Assembly: GCF_001482195.1 (NCBI RefSeq)
Contig: NZ_KQ759763.1
Coordinates: forward strand, 3,412,024-3,476,023
Direction: 5' to 3'
DNA from: Luteimonas abyssi
Lineage (GTDB): Bacteria > Pseudomonadota > Gammaproteobacteria > Xanthomonadales > Xanthomonadaceae
Length of the DNA stretch: 64,000 nt
Positions 10,937 through 21,575 of the stretch are shown in pieces (the stretch's first letter is position 1; every line of letters begins with the position of its first letter). A model generated the notes under the pieces. The model searched no databases. It was not told where the DNA came from and saw nothing but the letters and a program-made list of their open reading frames with translations. The translations under genes were made by a program, and so were the position numbers.

Positions 10937-13099
10937 ATGACCGACACCCGACCCCTGCTCATCGAACTCGGCACCGAAGAACTGCCGGTCAAGGCCCTGC
11001 CCGGCCTGGCGCAAGCGTTCTTTGACGGCGTGCTGGCCGCGCTGGACCGACGCGGCATCGCGGTCGCGCGCGGCGACGCGCGCCCGTTGTATACGCCGCG
11101 GCGCCTGGCCGTGCTGTTGCCGGGCGTGGCGACCACCCAGCCCGAGCAGCGTTCGGAGGTGCCGGGGCCGTACGTCAACATCGCACTCGATGGCGACGGC
11201 CGACCGACCCGCGCGCTGCAGGGATTCGCGCAGAAGGCCGGCGTCGAGTGGACCGCGCTCGAACGCACCCGCGACCAGAAGGGCGAGCGCTTCGTGCACC
11301 GCGCGGTGTCGCCGGGCGCACCCACCGTCGCGCTGTTGCCGGAGATCGTGAACGAGGCGATCGCCGCGATCCCGGTACCCAAGGGCATGCGTTGGGGCGC
11401 GCATGCCTGGACGTTCGCGCGGCCGGTGCACTGGCTGGTGGTCCTGCTGGGCGATGAGGTGGTGCCGGCGACGGCGTTCGGCCTGCAGGCCGGGCGCGAC
11501 AGCCGCGGGCATCGCTTCGCCCACGACGGCGCGGTGACCATCGCGCGGCCGCAGGACTACGTGGCGGCGCTGGACGCCGCGCAGGTGCTGGTCGATCCGG
11601 TCGCGCGGCGCCAGCGCATCGTCGATCAGGTGCAGGCCGCCGCGCGCGCAGTCGGCGGCGAGGCGCGCATCGACGACGGCAACCTCGCCGAGGTCGCCTG
11701 CCTGGTCGAGTGGCCGCATGCGGTCACCTGCGCCTTCGAACCGGAGTTCCTGGCAGTGCCGCAGGAGGCGTTGATCGCCACCATGGAGGCGAACCAGAAA
11801 TTCTTCCCGGTGCTGGTGGGCGGCCGCCTGTCCGAGCACTTCATCGGCGTCGCCAACATCGTCTCGCGCGACGAGGCCGAGGTGCGCAAGGGCTACGAGC
11901 GGGTGATCCGCCCGCGCTTCGCCGATGCGCAGTTCTTCTTCGTCGAGGACATCAAACAGGGCCTCGCGTCGATGGATGCCGGCCTGAAGACGGTCACCTA
12001 CCAGGCGAAGCTGGGCACGCTGGCCGACAAGGTCGCGCGCGTGGCGACGCTGGCCGAGACCATCGCGCCGCAGGTCGACGTGGCGCCGGCGCTGGCCCGG
12101 CGTACCGCGGAACTGTCGAAGGCCGATCTGCAATCGCGGCTGGTCAACGAGTTTCCGGAGCTGCAGGGCATCGCCGGACGCTATTACGCGCTGCAGGATC
12201 CGTCGCTCGACGACCTGCCCCACGACGATCGCACCGCGCTGGCCAACGCCCTGGACGAAGCCTGGCAGCCGCGCTTCGCCGGCGACGACATCGCACTGTC
12301 GCCGCTGGGCAAGGTGCTGGCGATCGCCGAACGCCTCGACACGTTGGCCGGCGGTTTCGCCGCGGGGCTCAAGCCGACCGGCAACAAGGATCCGTTCGCG
12401 CTGCGGCGCAATGCGCTGGGGCTGGCGCGCTCGATCATCGAGTCGGGGTTCGATCTCGATGCGCGGGCGCTGATCGCGCACGCGGCCGCCCTGGCCGTCG
12501 ACGCGGTCGTCTCGCGATCCGCCGCCGATGCCGGCGACAAGAAGCCCCGAGGCGATATCGCGAGTCCTCCCGACGCGCAGACCCTCGCGCACGAGCTCTA
12601 CGACTTCGTCCTCGACCGCCTGCGCGGCTACTACGACGATCGCAACGTACCGCCCCAGCACTTCGCTGCGGTGGCCGCGCTGAAGCCGGCCTCGCTGTAC
12701 GACTTCGACCGCCGCATCGACGCGATCGGCAGCTTCGCCCAGTTGCCCGAGGCCGACGCGCTGGCCGCGGCCGACAAGCGCATCCGCAATATCCTGCGCA
12801 AGGCCGACATCGACATTCCGGGCCAGGTGGACCCCGCCTTGCTGGCCGAGCCGGCCGAGCGCGCGCTCGCCGAGGCGGTGGAAGCGGTCTACGCCGAGAC
12901 CGGACACGCGCTGGCGCAGGGCGACTACGTCGACGCGCTGGCGCATCTCGCACGCCTGCGTCCGCAGGTCGATGCGTTCTTCGATGCGGTGATGGTCAAT
13001 GCCGACGAGGTCGCGGTGCGCGCCAACCGGCTCGCCCTGCTCAAGCGCCTCGGCGACCGGCTGGGCAGCGTCGCCGCGATCGAACAACTGTCGGGCTGA
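10937..13099 (+). CDS. glyS: Glycine-tRNA ligase beta subunit
   Basis: 720 residues. The beta chain binds the tRNA and completes the heterotetrameric glycyl-tRNA synthetase. It starts with [16 protein letters not shown], the family N terminus, and has [32 protein letters not shown] and GRYYALQ blocks. The C-terminal part contains an anticodon-binding helical domain ([22 protein letters not shown]). The length is usual for the family at about 690-720. Pairs with glyQ upstream. Confidence 0.97.
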   Translation: MTDTRPLLIELGTEELPVKALPGLAQAFFDGVLAALDRRGIAVARGDARPLYTPRRLAVLLPGVATTQPEQRSEVPGPYVNIALDGDGRPTRALQGFAQKAGVEWTALERTRDQKGERFVHRAVSPGAPTVALLPEIVNEAIAAIPVPKGMRWGAHAWTFARPVHWLVVLLGDEVVPATAFGLQAGRDSRGHRFAHDGAVTIARPQDYVAALDAAQVLVDPVARRQRIVDQVQAAARAVGGEARIDDGNLAEVACLVEWPHAVTCAFEPEFLAVPQEALIATMEANQKFFPVLVGGRLSEHFIGVANIVSRDEAEVRKGYERVIRPRFADAQFFFVEDIKQGLASMDAGLKTVTYQAKLGTLADKVARVATLAETIAPQVDVAPALARRTAELSKADLQSRLVNEFPELQGIAGRYYALQDPSLDDLPHDDRTALANALDEAWQPRFAGDDIALSPLGKVLAIAERLDTLAGGFAAGLKPTGNKDPFALRRNALGLARSIIESGFDLDARALIAHAAALAVDAVVSRSAADAGDKKPRGDIASPPDAQTLAHELYDFVLDRLRGYYDDRNVPPQHFAAVAALKPASLYDFDRRIDAIGSFAQLPEADALAAADKRIRNILRKADIDIPGQVDPALLAEPAERALAEAVEAVYAETGHALAQGDYVDALAHLARLRPQVDAFFDAVMVNADEVAVRANRLALLKRLGDRLGSVAAIEQLSG

Positions 13100-13180
13100 G
13101 GGCCGGAATCCCGGGGTTTCTCACACTTTCGCCGAAAAGGGTTAAGCGCTTCTTGACGCATCTTGGGTATGCTGCCCGGC

Positions 13181-14974
13181 ATGCGTGCCCCTGAACGCCT
13201 GACCCGATTCGCCGCCCTGTCGCTTCTGCTCCTGCTCCCCGCCCTGGCCCAGGCCATCGAGGTGGGCGAGGTGCGGATCGAAGGGCTGGACGAGGAAATG
13301 ACCGCCAACGTGCGCGTCTCGCTGTCGCTGGAGCAGGCGCAGGGACGCGACGTCTCGTTCCGCCGGCTGGCCTACATGCTGCGCGTGGCCGAGGACGAAA
13401 CCCGCGAGGCGCTCGAGCCGTTCGGCTTCTATTCCCCCGAGATCACCGTGACCCGCGACGAGCGCGAGGATCGCGGGACGCCGGTGACGGTGACGATCCG
13501 GGTGACGCCCGGCGAACCGGTGCGCGTGCGCAACTCGAACATCGCGATCCTCGGCGAAGGCGGCCAGGACCGTTACCTGCGCCGCGAGCTCGATGCCTTC
13601 GCGCCGGCGACCGGCGCGGTCTTCGACCATCCCGCGTACGAGACCAGCAAGAACCGGATCAGCCGCCGTCTGGCCCAGCGCGGTTACTTCGACGCCGATT
13701 TCGCCTCGCGGCGCGTGGAGGTCACCCGCGCGCAGGAGGCCGCGGACATCGAACTGGTCTGGACCAGCGGCGAGCGCTACGACATGGGCGCGACCACCTT
13801 CGAGCAGACCCCGAACGAAGTCGTCGACAACAGCCTGCTCGAGCGCCTGATCTACTGGGAAGAAGGCCAGTACTACCACCAGGGCCGTCTCGACCGGCTG
13901 CGCACCTCGCTGCAGCGGCTGGACTACTTCAGCAGCATCAGCATCGACCCGCAGCCCGAGAATGCCGTCGACCGTCGCGTGCCGGTGGAGGTGACCCTCA
14001 CGCCCGCGCCGCGCAAGGTGCAGACGGCGGGCATCTCCTACGGCACCGACAGCGGCGCCGGCTTCCGGCTCGGCGAGGAGCGCCGTTACGTCAACCGTCG
14101 CGGCCACAAGGCGCAGGCGCAGCTGGACTGGGCGCAACGGCGCAAGACCGCGACCCTGCAGTACCGCATCCCCGCCTTCGCCTGGCTCGACGGCTGGTAC
14201 ACAGTGAGCCTGCAGGGCGCCGACGAGCAGACCCGCTACATCGACAGCCGCCGGCTGGAACTGGTCGGCAGCCGCAGCGGCCAGTACAACGACAACCTCA
14301 ACCTGATCGCCTCGGCGCACGTCCTGCGCGAGCGCTGGGGCTACGTCGAGGACGACGGCGACGACGGCACCGACGACGTGGTCCGCGAGTACCGCTACGC
14401 GACCTTCCTGTATCCGTCGCTGCGTGCCGAGTACATCGATGTCGACGACCGTCTGTTTCCGCGCGAAGGCATCGGCGGCACCCTGATGCTGCGCGGCGGC
14501 CTGGAAGGCGCCGGTTCCGACGCGAGCTTCACCCAGATCCATGCCCGCGCCACCTGGTACCGCGGCATCGGCGAGCGCAACCGGCTGATCGTGCGCGGCG
14601 AAGTGGGCGCGACCAACACCAGCGCACTGGTCGACATGCCGCCCAGCCTGCGCTTCTACGCCGGCGGCGACCGCAGCATTCGCGGCTACGACTGGCGCGA
14701 GGTCGGTCCCCGGTTGGGCGATTTCGCCCTCGGCGCCAAGCACGTCACCACCGGCAGCGTGGAGTTCGAGCACTACTTCGAGAACGGCTTCGGCTTCGCG
14801 GTGTTCGCCGACAGCGGCAGCGCCTACGACGACCGGCCCGATTGGCGCACCGGCGTCGGCGTCGGCTTCCGCTGGGCGTCGCCGGTCGGTCCGCTGCGTT
14901 TCGATGTCGCCCGCGGCCTCGACGACCCCGATTCGCCGTTCACCCTGCATCTCGATATCGGGACGTCGTTCTGA
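13181..14974 (+). CDS. tamA: Outer-membrane assembly protein TamA (Omp85 family)
   Basis: 597 residues. TamA is an Omp85 barrel that, with TamB, helps insert autotransporters and other outer-membrane proteins and links the two membranes. A signal peptide (LSLLLLLPALAQA) is followed by POTRA domains at roughly residues 20-260 and a C-terminal 16-strand barrel. The Omp85 motif GGDRSIRGYDW, the VGVGFRWASPVGPLRFDVA strand pair and a terminal aromatic residue (GTSF) are present. I use ATG 13181, which gives a compact signal peptide; ATG 13169 is possible. The stop overlaps the tamB ATG (TGATG), so they are coupled. Confidence 0.93.
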   Translation: MRAPERLTRFAALSLLLLLPALAQAIEVGEVRIEGLDEEMTANVRVSLSLEQAQGRDVSFRRLAYMLRVAEDETREALEPFGFYSPEITVTRDEREDRGTPVTVTIRVTPGEPVRVRNSNIAILGEGGQDRYLRRELDAFAPATGAVFDHPAYETSKNRISRRLAQRGYFDADFASRRVEVTRAQEAADIELVWTSGERYDMGATTFEQTPNEVVDNSLLERLIYWEEGQYYHQGRLDRLRTSLQRLDYFSSISIDPQPENAVDRRVPVEVTLTPAPRKVQTAGISYGTDSGAGFRLGEERRYVNRRGHKAQAQLDWAQRRKTATLQYRIPAFAWLDGWYTVSLQGADEQTRYIDSRRLELVGSRSGQYNDNLNLIASAHVLRERWGYVEDDGDDGTDDVVREYRYATFLYPSLRAEYIDVDDRLFPREGIGGTLMLRGGLEGAGSDASFTQIHARATWYRGIGERNRLIVRGEVGATNTSALVDMPPSLRFYAGGDRSIRGYDWREVGPRLGDFALGAKHVTTGSVEFEHYFENGFGFAVFADSGSAYDDRPDWRTGVGVGFRWASPVGPLRFDVARGLDDPDSPFTLHLDIGTSF

Positions 14975-17900
14975 TGGCGATCTTTCGCGCCCGTCGCGGC
15001 ATCGACCCGAACCTGAGCCCCGAAGAGCGCGAGGCGCGCATCGCCGAACTGCGTGCGCGCAGGCGCAAGCGCGCACGCGTGCTGGCGCTGCGTTCGGGCA
15101 TCGTCGTGGGCGTGCTCGGCCTGCTCGCCGTGGGCCTGGTGTACTGGCTGCTGATGACCCTGGGCGGGCGCGACTTCCTGCTCGCGCAGATCAGTGCGCG
15201 GCTGCCGCCGGGCACGACGTTCGAATGGCGTGCCGCGGAAGGCCCGGCCACCGGCCCGCTGACCCTCTACGACGTGCGCTTCGTCTACCAGGCCTGCCCC
15301 GATCGCGACGAGGAGCCGGTGCCGTTCGGCGACTGCGATGAGCCGCTGACGCTGTCGTTCGAGGCCGGCCGGGTGATGCTCGACCCCGACATCCGGCCGC
15401 TGTTCGGCCGCCTGCTGCGCCTCGACGCGCTGGAGATCGACGACGCCCGCCTGACCCTGCCGCCGAGCGCGGACGACGAGCCCTTCGAACTGCCGACCTG
15501 GCCCGACGTGCTGCCGCAGATCGGCCCGCTGCCGCTGGCGATGCAGGCCGATGCGATCCGCATCCAGCGCTTCGAGGTGGTCGGTGCGGACGGCCCGATC
15601 ATCGATGTGCGCAGCGCCACCGGCGCGCTCGACGCGCGCGACGGCCAGTTGCGCGTGGACAACCTGGTGGTCGACAGCGATCTCGGCCGCTTCGCGGTGA
15701 ACGGCGAGTACCTGCCCGACGACGATTACCGCATGGACCTGGTCGCCAGCGCCGTGCTGCCGGCCCCGCCCGGCCGCACCCGGCCGCGCTTCGGCCTGGT
15801 CGCGCGCGGCGACGTCACCGAACTGGCGGTCGCGATCCGCGGCAACGCGCCGGCCCCGGTCCGCGCCGACCTGACCTTGCGGGGCCGCGATCGCCCGGGC
15901 TGGCGCCTGGCCGCCGAGGCCCAGGCCCTCGACCTGGCGCTGCTGACCGGCAACGGCGAGGTCGGCGGCGACCCCCTGCGGCTGGCGCTGACCGCCGATG
16001 GCCAGGGCGGCGAAGCCAGACTGGAAGGCTGGGTCGAACAGGGCGAGCTGCGGGCCGACATCCGGCCGTCCGTGGTCCGGCTGGAGGACCAGGTCATCGA
16101 GTTCAAACCGTTGCGCGTGGACGTGCTGGACGGCCGCATCAGCCTGCGCGGACACGCCGATTTCACCGATCCCGAGCAGCCGCGCGGCAAGCTCGCCTTG
16201 GCCGCGCGCGACGTGCAGTGGCGCGGCAGTCCGGACGAAGCCACAGGCGAACTCCCGGTGCCGATCACCGCCGATGCCGACCTGGGCCTGGCCGGCAATC
16301 TCGCGGCCTGGGCGGTCATCGGCAAAGCATCGGTGACGCGCGAGACGCAGACGGCCCAGATCGAGCTGGACGGCCGCGGCGACGACGCGCGCATGGTTTT
16401 GCGCACGCTGCGCGCGAGCATGCCCGAAGGCCAACTGGACGGCCGCGGCGAGGTGAGTTGGGCGCCGTCGCTGGCCTGGACGTTCGACGCCGAACTGGCC
16501 GGCTTCGACCCCGGCTATTTCGTCCCCGATTGGCCCGGCCGGATCGAAGGCACCCTGGCCAGTACCGGCAGCACCCGCGAAGCGGACGGCGGCCTGGACA
16601 TCACCGTGGATGCGCCGCGCCTGGCCGGCACCCTGCGCGGCCGTCGGCTGGATGGGCGCGCGCAGGCGGAGATTCGCGGACCGGCTGCGGACGCGGCCCC
16701 GGAGACCCCGTCGGACATCGAAGGCGAGGTCGATCTGCGGCTGGGCCAGAGCCGGGTCGAAGCGCGCGGCCAGCTGACCGACCGCATCGCCCTGGATGCC
16801 AACCTGCAACCGCTGCAGCTCGACGATTTCGTGCCTGGCGCGCAGGGCCGCCTGCAGGGCCGGGTGCAGCTGTCGGGCACCCGCGACGCGCCCGACATCG
16901 AGGCCGACCTGAGCGGCAATGGCCTGCGCTGGGGCGACTACGGCGCCGAGCGCATCGCGCTGCAGGGCCGACTGCCCTGGGGCCGCAGCGATGGCGGCCG
17001 TCTGACCCTCACCGCCGAGGCAGTGGAGGCGGGCATGGCACTGGACAGCGTCAACGTGACCGCCAGCGGCGCGATCGAATCGCTGCAGGCCACCGCCAGC
17101 GTGCGCGGCGACATCGGCGCGCTGGATCTGGAGGCGCGCCTGCAACAGGCGGCACAGGGCTGGCGCGGCGCACTGTCGTCGCTGCAGTTGGCCCCTGCAC
17201 GGGGTGCGGCCTGGTCCCTGCAGTCGCCCGCGACGTTCGCCCAGAACGGCGACAACTGGCGGGTGGACGAATCCTGTTTCGCCAGCAGCGACGGCGGTTC
17301 GCTCTGCGTGGCCGCCGACTGGCCGCGGGGCGGCGTCACCGCACGCGGCACCCAGCTGCCGCTGGCGCTGGCCGAACCCTATCTGCCGGAACGCGAGGAC
17401 GGCACGCCGTGGGCGCTGCGCGGCGAGATCGCCCTGGACGCCCAGGTGCGACCGGTCGGCAACGGCTATGCCGGTAATGTCGACGTGCGTTCGAGCGAAG
17501 GCGGCCTGCGCTTCAGCCCACGTGCGCCGCGCGACGTAATCTCGTACTCCGATCTCGCGCTGCAGGCCGAGTTCGACGGCAACAGCCTGCAGGGCACGCT
17601 GTCGACCGGGGTCGACGACACCGGCCGGATCCGCGCCGAGGTCCGCACCGGCTGGGACGACTACGCCCCGCTGGCCGGCAGCCTCGACGCCGACATCGAC
17701 AACCTCACCTGGCTGGAGCTGTTCTCGCCCGACATCGTCGAGCCCGAGGGCACGCTGGTCGCCCGCCTGACCCTGGGCGGGACCCGCGCCGAGCCCCAGA
17801 TCGGCGGGCAGGCGAACCTGACCGGCTTCCGCACCGAAATCCCGTCGCTGGCGATCGTGCTGACCGACGGCAACCTGCGGCTCGACGCCGCACCCGACGG

Positions 17901-18933
17901 CAGCGCGCGCCTCGACGGCAGCCTGCGCTCGGGCGAAGGCACGCTGGACATCGACGGCACGCTGGGCTGGAGCGGCGAGCAGGTGCCGATCGTGATCAAC
18001 GTGCGCGGCGAGGACGTGCTGGTCTCCGATACCCGCGACCTGCACGCCGTGGCCAACCCCGAGTTGACCGTGCGCATCGCCCCGGCCCAGCCCATCGACG
18101 TCAGCGGCACGGTCACGATCCCGACCGCGCGGCTGGATCTGGAGCGGCTGAGCGAAGGCGTCTCCGCATCGCCCGACGTGGTGGTGCTGGATCCGGTCGA
18201 CCCCGAGCAGGGCCCGCCGACCGGGCTGCGGCTGGACGTGACCGCCGTGCTCGGCGAAGACGTCGACCTCAACGGCTTCGGTCTGACCGGCAAGCTCGGC
18301 GGCCGGCTGCGCGTGCGCCAGGTGCCGGGCCGCGAAATCATGGGCCAGGGCATGTTGACCGCCGGCGGCCGCTACAGCGCGTACGGCCAGGAGTTGCGGA
18401 TCACCCGTGGCGAGTTCACCTGGAGCAACGACCCGATCGCCGATCCGGTCATCAACCTGCGCGCCGAGCGTCGGATCGAGGCCGAGGAACTGACGGCCGG
18501 CATCGACGTGACCGGCCGCGTGTCGTCGCCCTCGGTGAACGTCTGGACCGACCCCAGCCGCGACCAGTCCGAGGCGCTCGCCTACCTCGCCCTGGGCCGT
18601 TCGCTGTCCACGGTGACCGGTGCGGAGGGCGACCAGCTCGACGCCGCCGGCGCCGCGTTGTCGGCCGGCGGCGGCATGCTGGCCTCGCAGTTGGGCTCCC
18701 GCATGGGCCTGGACAACGCCGGCATCGGCGAGTCGCGCGCACTCGGCGGCAGCGTGCTGGGCGTGGGCAAGCAGCTTTCGCCGCGGTTGTACGTCGGATT
18801 CGGCGTCTCGCTGCTCGGCACCGGCCAGGTGCTGACGCTGAAGTACCTGCTCACCCGCGGCTTCGATGTCGAAATCGAATCCAGCACGCTGGAGAATCGC
18901 GGTTCGCTCAACTGGCGCCGCGAGCGCGACTGA
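14974..18933 (+). CDS. tamB: Translocation and assembly module protein TamB
   Basis: 1319 residues. TamB is an AsmA-like bridge protein anchored in the inner membrane and spanning the periplasm to TamA; it is also linked to phospholipid transport. An Arg-rich cytoplasmic start (residues 1-38) is followed by one membrane helix (SGIVVGVLGLLAVGLVYWLL), a very long beta-rich repetitive region and the C-terminal DUF490 domain (from about residue 1000; note GRYSAYGQELRITRGEFTWS and EALAYLALGRSLS). The start is fixed by the 1-bp overlap with tamA. The length is usual for the family. Confidence 0.93.
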   Translation: MAIFRARRGIDPNLSPEEREARIAELRARRRKRARVLALRSGIVVGVLGLLAVGLVYWLLMTLGGRDFLLAQISARLPPGTTFEWRAAEGPATGPLTLYDVRFVYQACPDRDEEPVPFGDCDEPLTLSFEAGRVMLDPDIRPLFGRLLRLDALEIDDARLTLPPSADDEPFELPTWPDVLPQIGPLPLAMQADAIRIQRFEVVGADGPIIDVRSATGALDARDGQLRVDNLVVDSDLGRFAVNGEYLPDDDYRMDLVASAVLPAPPGRTRPRFGLVARGDVTELAVAIRGNAPAPVRADLTLRGRDRPGWRLAAEAQALDLALLTGNGEVGGDPLRLALTADGQGGEARLEGWVEQGELRADIRPSVVRLEDQVIEFKPLRVDVLDGRISLRGHADFTDPEQPRGKLALAARDVQWRGSPDEATGELPVPITADADLGLAGNLAAWAVIGKASVTRETQTAQIELDGRGDDARMVLRTLRASMPEGQLDGRGEVSWAPSLAWTFDAELAGFDPGYFVPDWPGRIEGTLASTGSTREADGGLDITVDAPRLAGTLRGRRLDGRAQAEIRGPAADAAPETPSDIEGEVDLRLGQSRVEARGQLTDRIALDANLQPLQLDDFVPGAQGRLQGRVQLSGTRDAPDIEADLSGNGLRWGDYGAERIALQGRLPWGRSDGGRLTLTAEAVEAGMALDSVNVTASGAIESLQATASVRGDIGALDLEARLQQAAQGWRGALSSLQLAPARGAAWSLQSPATFAQNGDNWRVDESCFASSDGGSLCVAADWPRGGVTARGTQLPLALAEPYLPEREDGTPWALRGEIALDAQVRPVGNGYAGNVDVRSSEGGLRFSPRAPRDVISYSDLALQAEFDGNSLQGTLSTGVDDTGRIRAEVRTGWDDYAPLAGSLDADIDNLTWLELFSPDIVEPEGTLVARLTLGGTRAEPQIGGQANLTGFRTEIPSLAIVLTDGNLRLDAAPDGSARLDGSLRSGEGTLDIDGTLGWSGEQVPIVINVRGEDVLVSDTRDLHAVANPELTVRIAPAQPIDVSGTVTIPTARLDLERLSEGVSASPDVVVLDPVDPEQGPPTGLRLDVTAVLGEDVDLNGFGLTGKLGGRLRVRQVPGREIMGQGMLTAGGRYSAYGQELRITRGEFTWSNDPIADPVINLRAERRIEAEELTAGIDVTGRVSSPSVNVWTDPSRDQSEALAYLALGRSLSTVTGAEGDQLDAAGAALSAGGGMLASQLGSRMGLDNAGIGESRALGGSVLGVGKQLSPRLYVGFGVSLLGTGQVLTLKYLLTRGFDVEIESSTLENRGSLNWRRERD

Positions 18934-19320
18934 CCGCACGCACGGGCGATCGCCTTTTTCGGTTCTTCGCCGATTGACGTGGTTCGCAGCGCGTAGCGTT
19001 TACGTGGGCTCCGTCGGCACGCCGCGCCCAGGCGGCCGGGAGTCGCTCTTTCCTCGGTCGGGGCCGCTGCGCGGTCCGGCCCGGCGCGGCACGCGCCGGG
19101 GTTCGCATGGACGCGCGGCAATGCCACGCAAGCCGTCCACGCTCACCCTGCCCCGGCTCGGGCGCGCGCCAGCCATGGCGCGCTCGACGCGACACCCGGC
19201 CGACCGAGCCCGCCATCGGCTGGCCGCCTGACACCGCGTCGAAACGGCCGGCTGGGGACGACGCGCCCGCATGGCATGAATGAACCGCCGGACGCGTGCG
19301 GCCGCGCGACGGACCGCCGC
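18934..19320. other. Intergenic gap, nothing recognised
   Basis: 387 bp between the convergent tamB and beta-lactamase-like genes. GC-rich with no family-like frame. A 10-bp palindrome GGCGATCGCC followed by five T lies 16 bp after the tamB stop, but it cannot form a proper stem, so I do not call a terminator. Confidence 0.5.
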
Positions 19321-20460
19321 TCAGGAAGACGCGTCACCGCCCACCAGTCCGGCCTCGTCCAGCGCACGACCCAGGGCCTCGAAGGCCTGCTCGGCCTCGG
19401 CGATGTCGTCGTAATCTTCCGCACATGCGGCGACGATCACGGCGCCGTCCGCGCCGCGATCCGCATCGATCACGCCCACATTGCATGCGCGCGCGAACTG
19501 GGTACCGGTCTTCTGGGCGAAATCCGCGCCACGCGGCAGGCCGGCCTGGATGCGCCGGTCGCCGGTGGAGATCGACCGCATGTGCCCGAGCACGATCGCC
19601 GTGCTCTCCGGCGACAGCAGGTCTCCCGTCACCAGCCGCTCGAGCAGCACGGCGAACGCTTCCAGGGTGGCCGCGTTGCGGCCGGTGTCGTAGTAGCGGG
19701 CGAAGACCTCGTCGAGGTTGTCCGCGTCCAGGTCCGTGCGCGAGACGCCCAGGCGTTCGGCCAGGGCCACCAGCCGCGGTTCGCCGACGTCGGCATTGCG
19801 CAGCGCGAGGATGTCGCGATTGGACAGATCGGCCACACCGGCATGGGCGGTGCCGTAGGCGTCGTATCGGACCTGCAGGATCGTGGTCATCGGCCCGAAG
19901 CCGGTGCCCGCCCACGCGCGGACCCGCGCATTGAGATGATCTTCGCCGACCAGGCGGATCAACATGTCGGTGGCGGTGCTGTCGCTGTCGACCAGCGATT
20001 TCTCCAGCAGTTCGGCCACGGTGAACCGGTCGCCGGGATCGTGCTGGAGCATGTCGCCGGCGCCGTCGACGAAGTCGGTTTCGGCGAGCGTGAGCGACTG
20101 CTCCAGCGACAGCCGCCCGGCATCCACCTCTTCCAGGACCGCGATCGCCACCGGCACCTTGATCGTCGACGACAGGTACCACGCCCGATCGTCGCCGCGA
20201 TCGAGGCTGCCTGCCCCGTCGACCGGCGGACCGGCGCCGAGGCGACGCACGTAGACGCCGAAGTCGCCGGGCATCGCATCGTCGATCGCACGGGCGGCCG
20301 CATCCAGTGTCGCCACCCAGCCGGGCGCGCCCGGATCCTCCGGTGCGTGCACCTCGGCCGCGGGGCCGGTGTCGGGTACCGAAGGTCGGCAGGCGGCGAG
20401 CATCAGGCAGGCGAGCGCCAGGGGCAGGGCCTTCGCGGCCAACGTCACGCGCGTGGTCAT
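19321..20460 (-). CDS. Serine beta-lactamase-fold hydrolase, lipoprotein (copy 1)
   Basis: 379 residues. The N terminus is a lipoprotein signal ending LMLAAC (Cys24). The beta-lactamase/transpeptidase fold shows SxxK at Ser98-Lys101 (SSTIKVPVA), an SDS motif at 159-161 in place of SDN, and KTG in AQKTGTQFARAC. The class A omega-loop ExxLN is not evident, so it may be a penicillin-binding or peptidase-like member (Beta-lactamase2 type) rather than a drug-resistance enzyme. The ATG overlaps the stop of the next-door homologue at 20457 by 4 bp; the two share long aligned blocks (ETDFVDGAG in both) and are a tandem duplication. Confidence 0.8.
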   Translation of the reverse strand: MTTRVTLAAKALPLALACLMLAACRPSVPDTGPAAEVHAPEDPGAPGWVATLDAAARAIDDAMPGDFGVYVRRLGAGPPVDGAGSLDRGDDRAWYLSSTIKVPVAIAVLEEVDAGRLSLEQSLTLAETDFVDGAGDMLQHDPGDRFTVAELLEKSLVDSDSTATDMLIRLVGEDHLNARVRAWAGTGFGPMTTILQVRYDAYGTAHAGVADLSNRDILALRNADVGEPRLVALAERLGVSRTDLDADNLDEVFARYYDTGRNAATLEAFAVLLERLVTGDLLSPESTAIVLGHMRSISTGDRRIQAGLPRGADFAQKTGTQFARACNVGVIDADRGADGAVIVAACAEDYDDIAEAEQAFEALGRALDEAGLVGGDASS

Positions 20461-21566
20461 GGCGAACTCCGGTCGGGTGTGGATGCCTTCAAGACGCCCG
20501 ACGCGGCCACGGCGGCACCGACGTCGCGCAGCGCGCGCTCGCCGGCGGCCGTGGGCGCCCCGCGCGCGCACGCCGCGACCACGACCTGCTCGTTCGCGCC
20601 GGCCACGCGCACGGTGACGATGCCGAGGTCGCACACACGGCGGTACTGGGTGCCGGTCTTGTGCGCGAAGCGGGCGCCGGCCGGCAACGCGGCCTTGATG
20701 CGGCGGTCGCCCGTGCGGACGCGGGTCATGACATCGAGCAGGTAGCGGGTCTGCTCGGTACCCAGCGCGCGCCCTTCGGCCAGCGCCTCCAGCATGCGCG
20801 CGTAGTCGCGCAGCGATGCCGCGTTGACGTTGGTGGCGTAGTACGCCTCGAAGGCGCTGTCGAGATCGTGCAGCAGCAGATTCTCGGGCGCGAGGTGCAG
20901 CAGTTCGGCCAGGCGCCGCACGCGCTGCGGCCCCGCCGGCGCGCGTTGCAGCGCCAGCAGATCCTGCGAGGTGAGGTCCGCCGCGTGCGGGTGGAAACCG
21001 GCGTAGGCCAGCCGTCGCACGTCGGCGAGCGTGGTGATGGTCAGGCCCGCATCGTGCAGCAGCGCGCGCGCCAGAACATTGACCTCGTCCTCGCCGACGG
21101 TGCGGATGAGCACGTCGGTGGCGGTGTTGTCGCTGTAGACGATCATCTGTTCGAGCAGATACGACACCCGCAGGCGCGTCCCGGCCGGCCAGCTGTTGGT
21201 CTGCCCCGCCCCGTCGACGAAATCGGTCTCGCGCAGACGCACCCGGGTCTCGAGACTCAGATCGCCCGCCTCGACCCGCTGCAGCACGGCGATCGCCACC
21301 ACGACCTTGATGCCGGAGGCCAGGTACCACGGTTCGTCGGCATGGAACGAGAACGCTTCACCGCTGCCCAGGTGCTGCACGAACACGCCGATGTCGCCGG
21401 CGAAGCGCCGATCCGCGGCCTCCAGCCGCTCGCGCAGCGGCGCCGCCCACGACGGCTCTCCGGCGGGTGCCGGCGGCGGTTGCGGCGGCAGTGCAGCAGC
21501 GGCGGCGCCCACGCCGGTCACGACCAGCAGCAGGCTCGACAGCAGGGAACGCAACATCCGATTCAT
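20457..21566 (-). CDS. Serine beta-lactamase-fold hydrolase, exported (copy 2)
   Basis: 369 residues with a signal peptide (LLSSLLLVVTGVGAAAAA) but no lipobox Cys. Catalytic motifs are SxxK at Ser84-Lys87 (ASGIKVVVA), SDN at 145-147 (YSDNTATDVL) and KTG in AHKTGTQYRRVC. Paralogue of the gene it overlaps downstream. As in that copy, no ExxLN omega loop is apparent. Only 9 bp separate it from the upstream acyltransferase gene, so the three form an operon. The substrate is probably a peptidoglycan fragment or small amide, but that is a guess from fold and location. Confidence 0.8.
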   Translation of the reverse strand: MNRMLRSLLSSLLLVVTGVGAAAAALPPQPPPAPAGEPSWAAPLRERLEAADRRFAGDIGVFVQHLGSGEAFSFHADEPWYLASGIKVVVAIAVLQRVEAGDLSLETRVRLRETDFVDGAGQTNSWPAGTRLRVSYLLEQMIVYSDNTATDVLIRTVGEDEVNVLARALLHDAGLTITTLADVRRLAYAGFHPHAADLTSQDLLALQRAPAGPQRVRRLAELLHLAPENLLLHDLDSAFEAYYATNVNAASLRDYARMLEALAEGRALGTEQTRYLLDVMTRVRTGDRRIKAALPAGARFAHKTGTQYRRVCDLGIVTVRVAGANEQVVVAACARGAPTAAGERALRDVGAAVAASGVLKASTPDRSSP

Positions 21567-21575
21567 CGGGTCAGC

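Noticed and set aside
14824..18939. 1371-codon open frame antisense to tamB
   Set aside because: Composition is that of a shadow frame, and tamB carries the family domains, signal anchor and operon link.
18948..18962. GGCGATCGCC followed by T5 after tamB
   Set aside because: A 10-bp self-complementary word can only fold a 3-bp stem; not a credible terminator.
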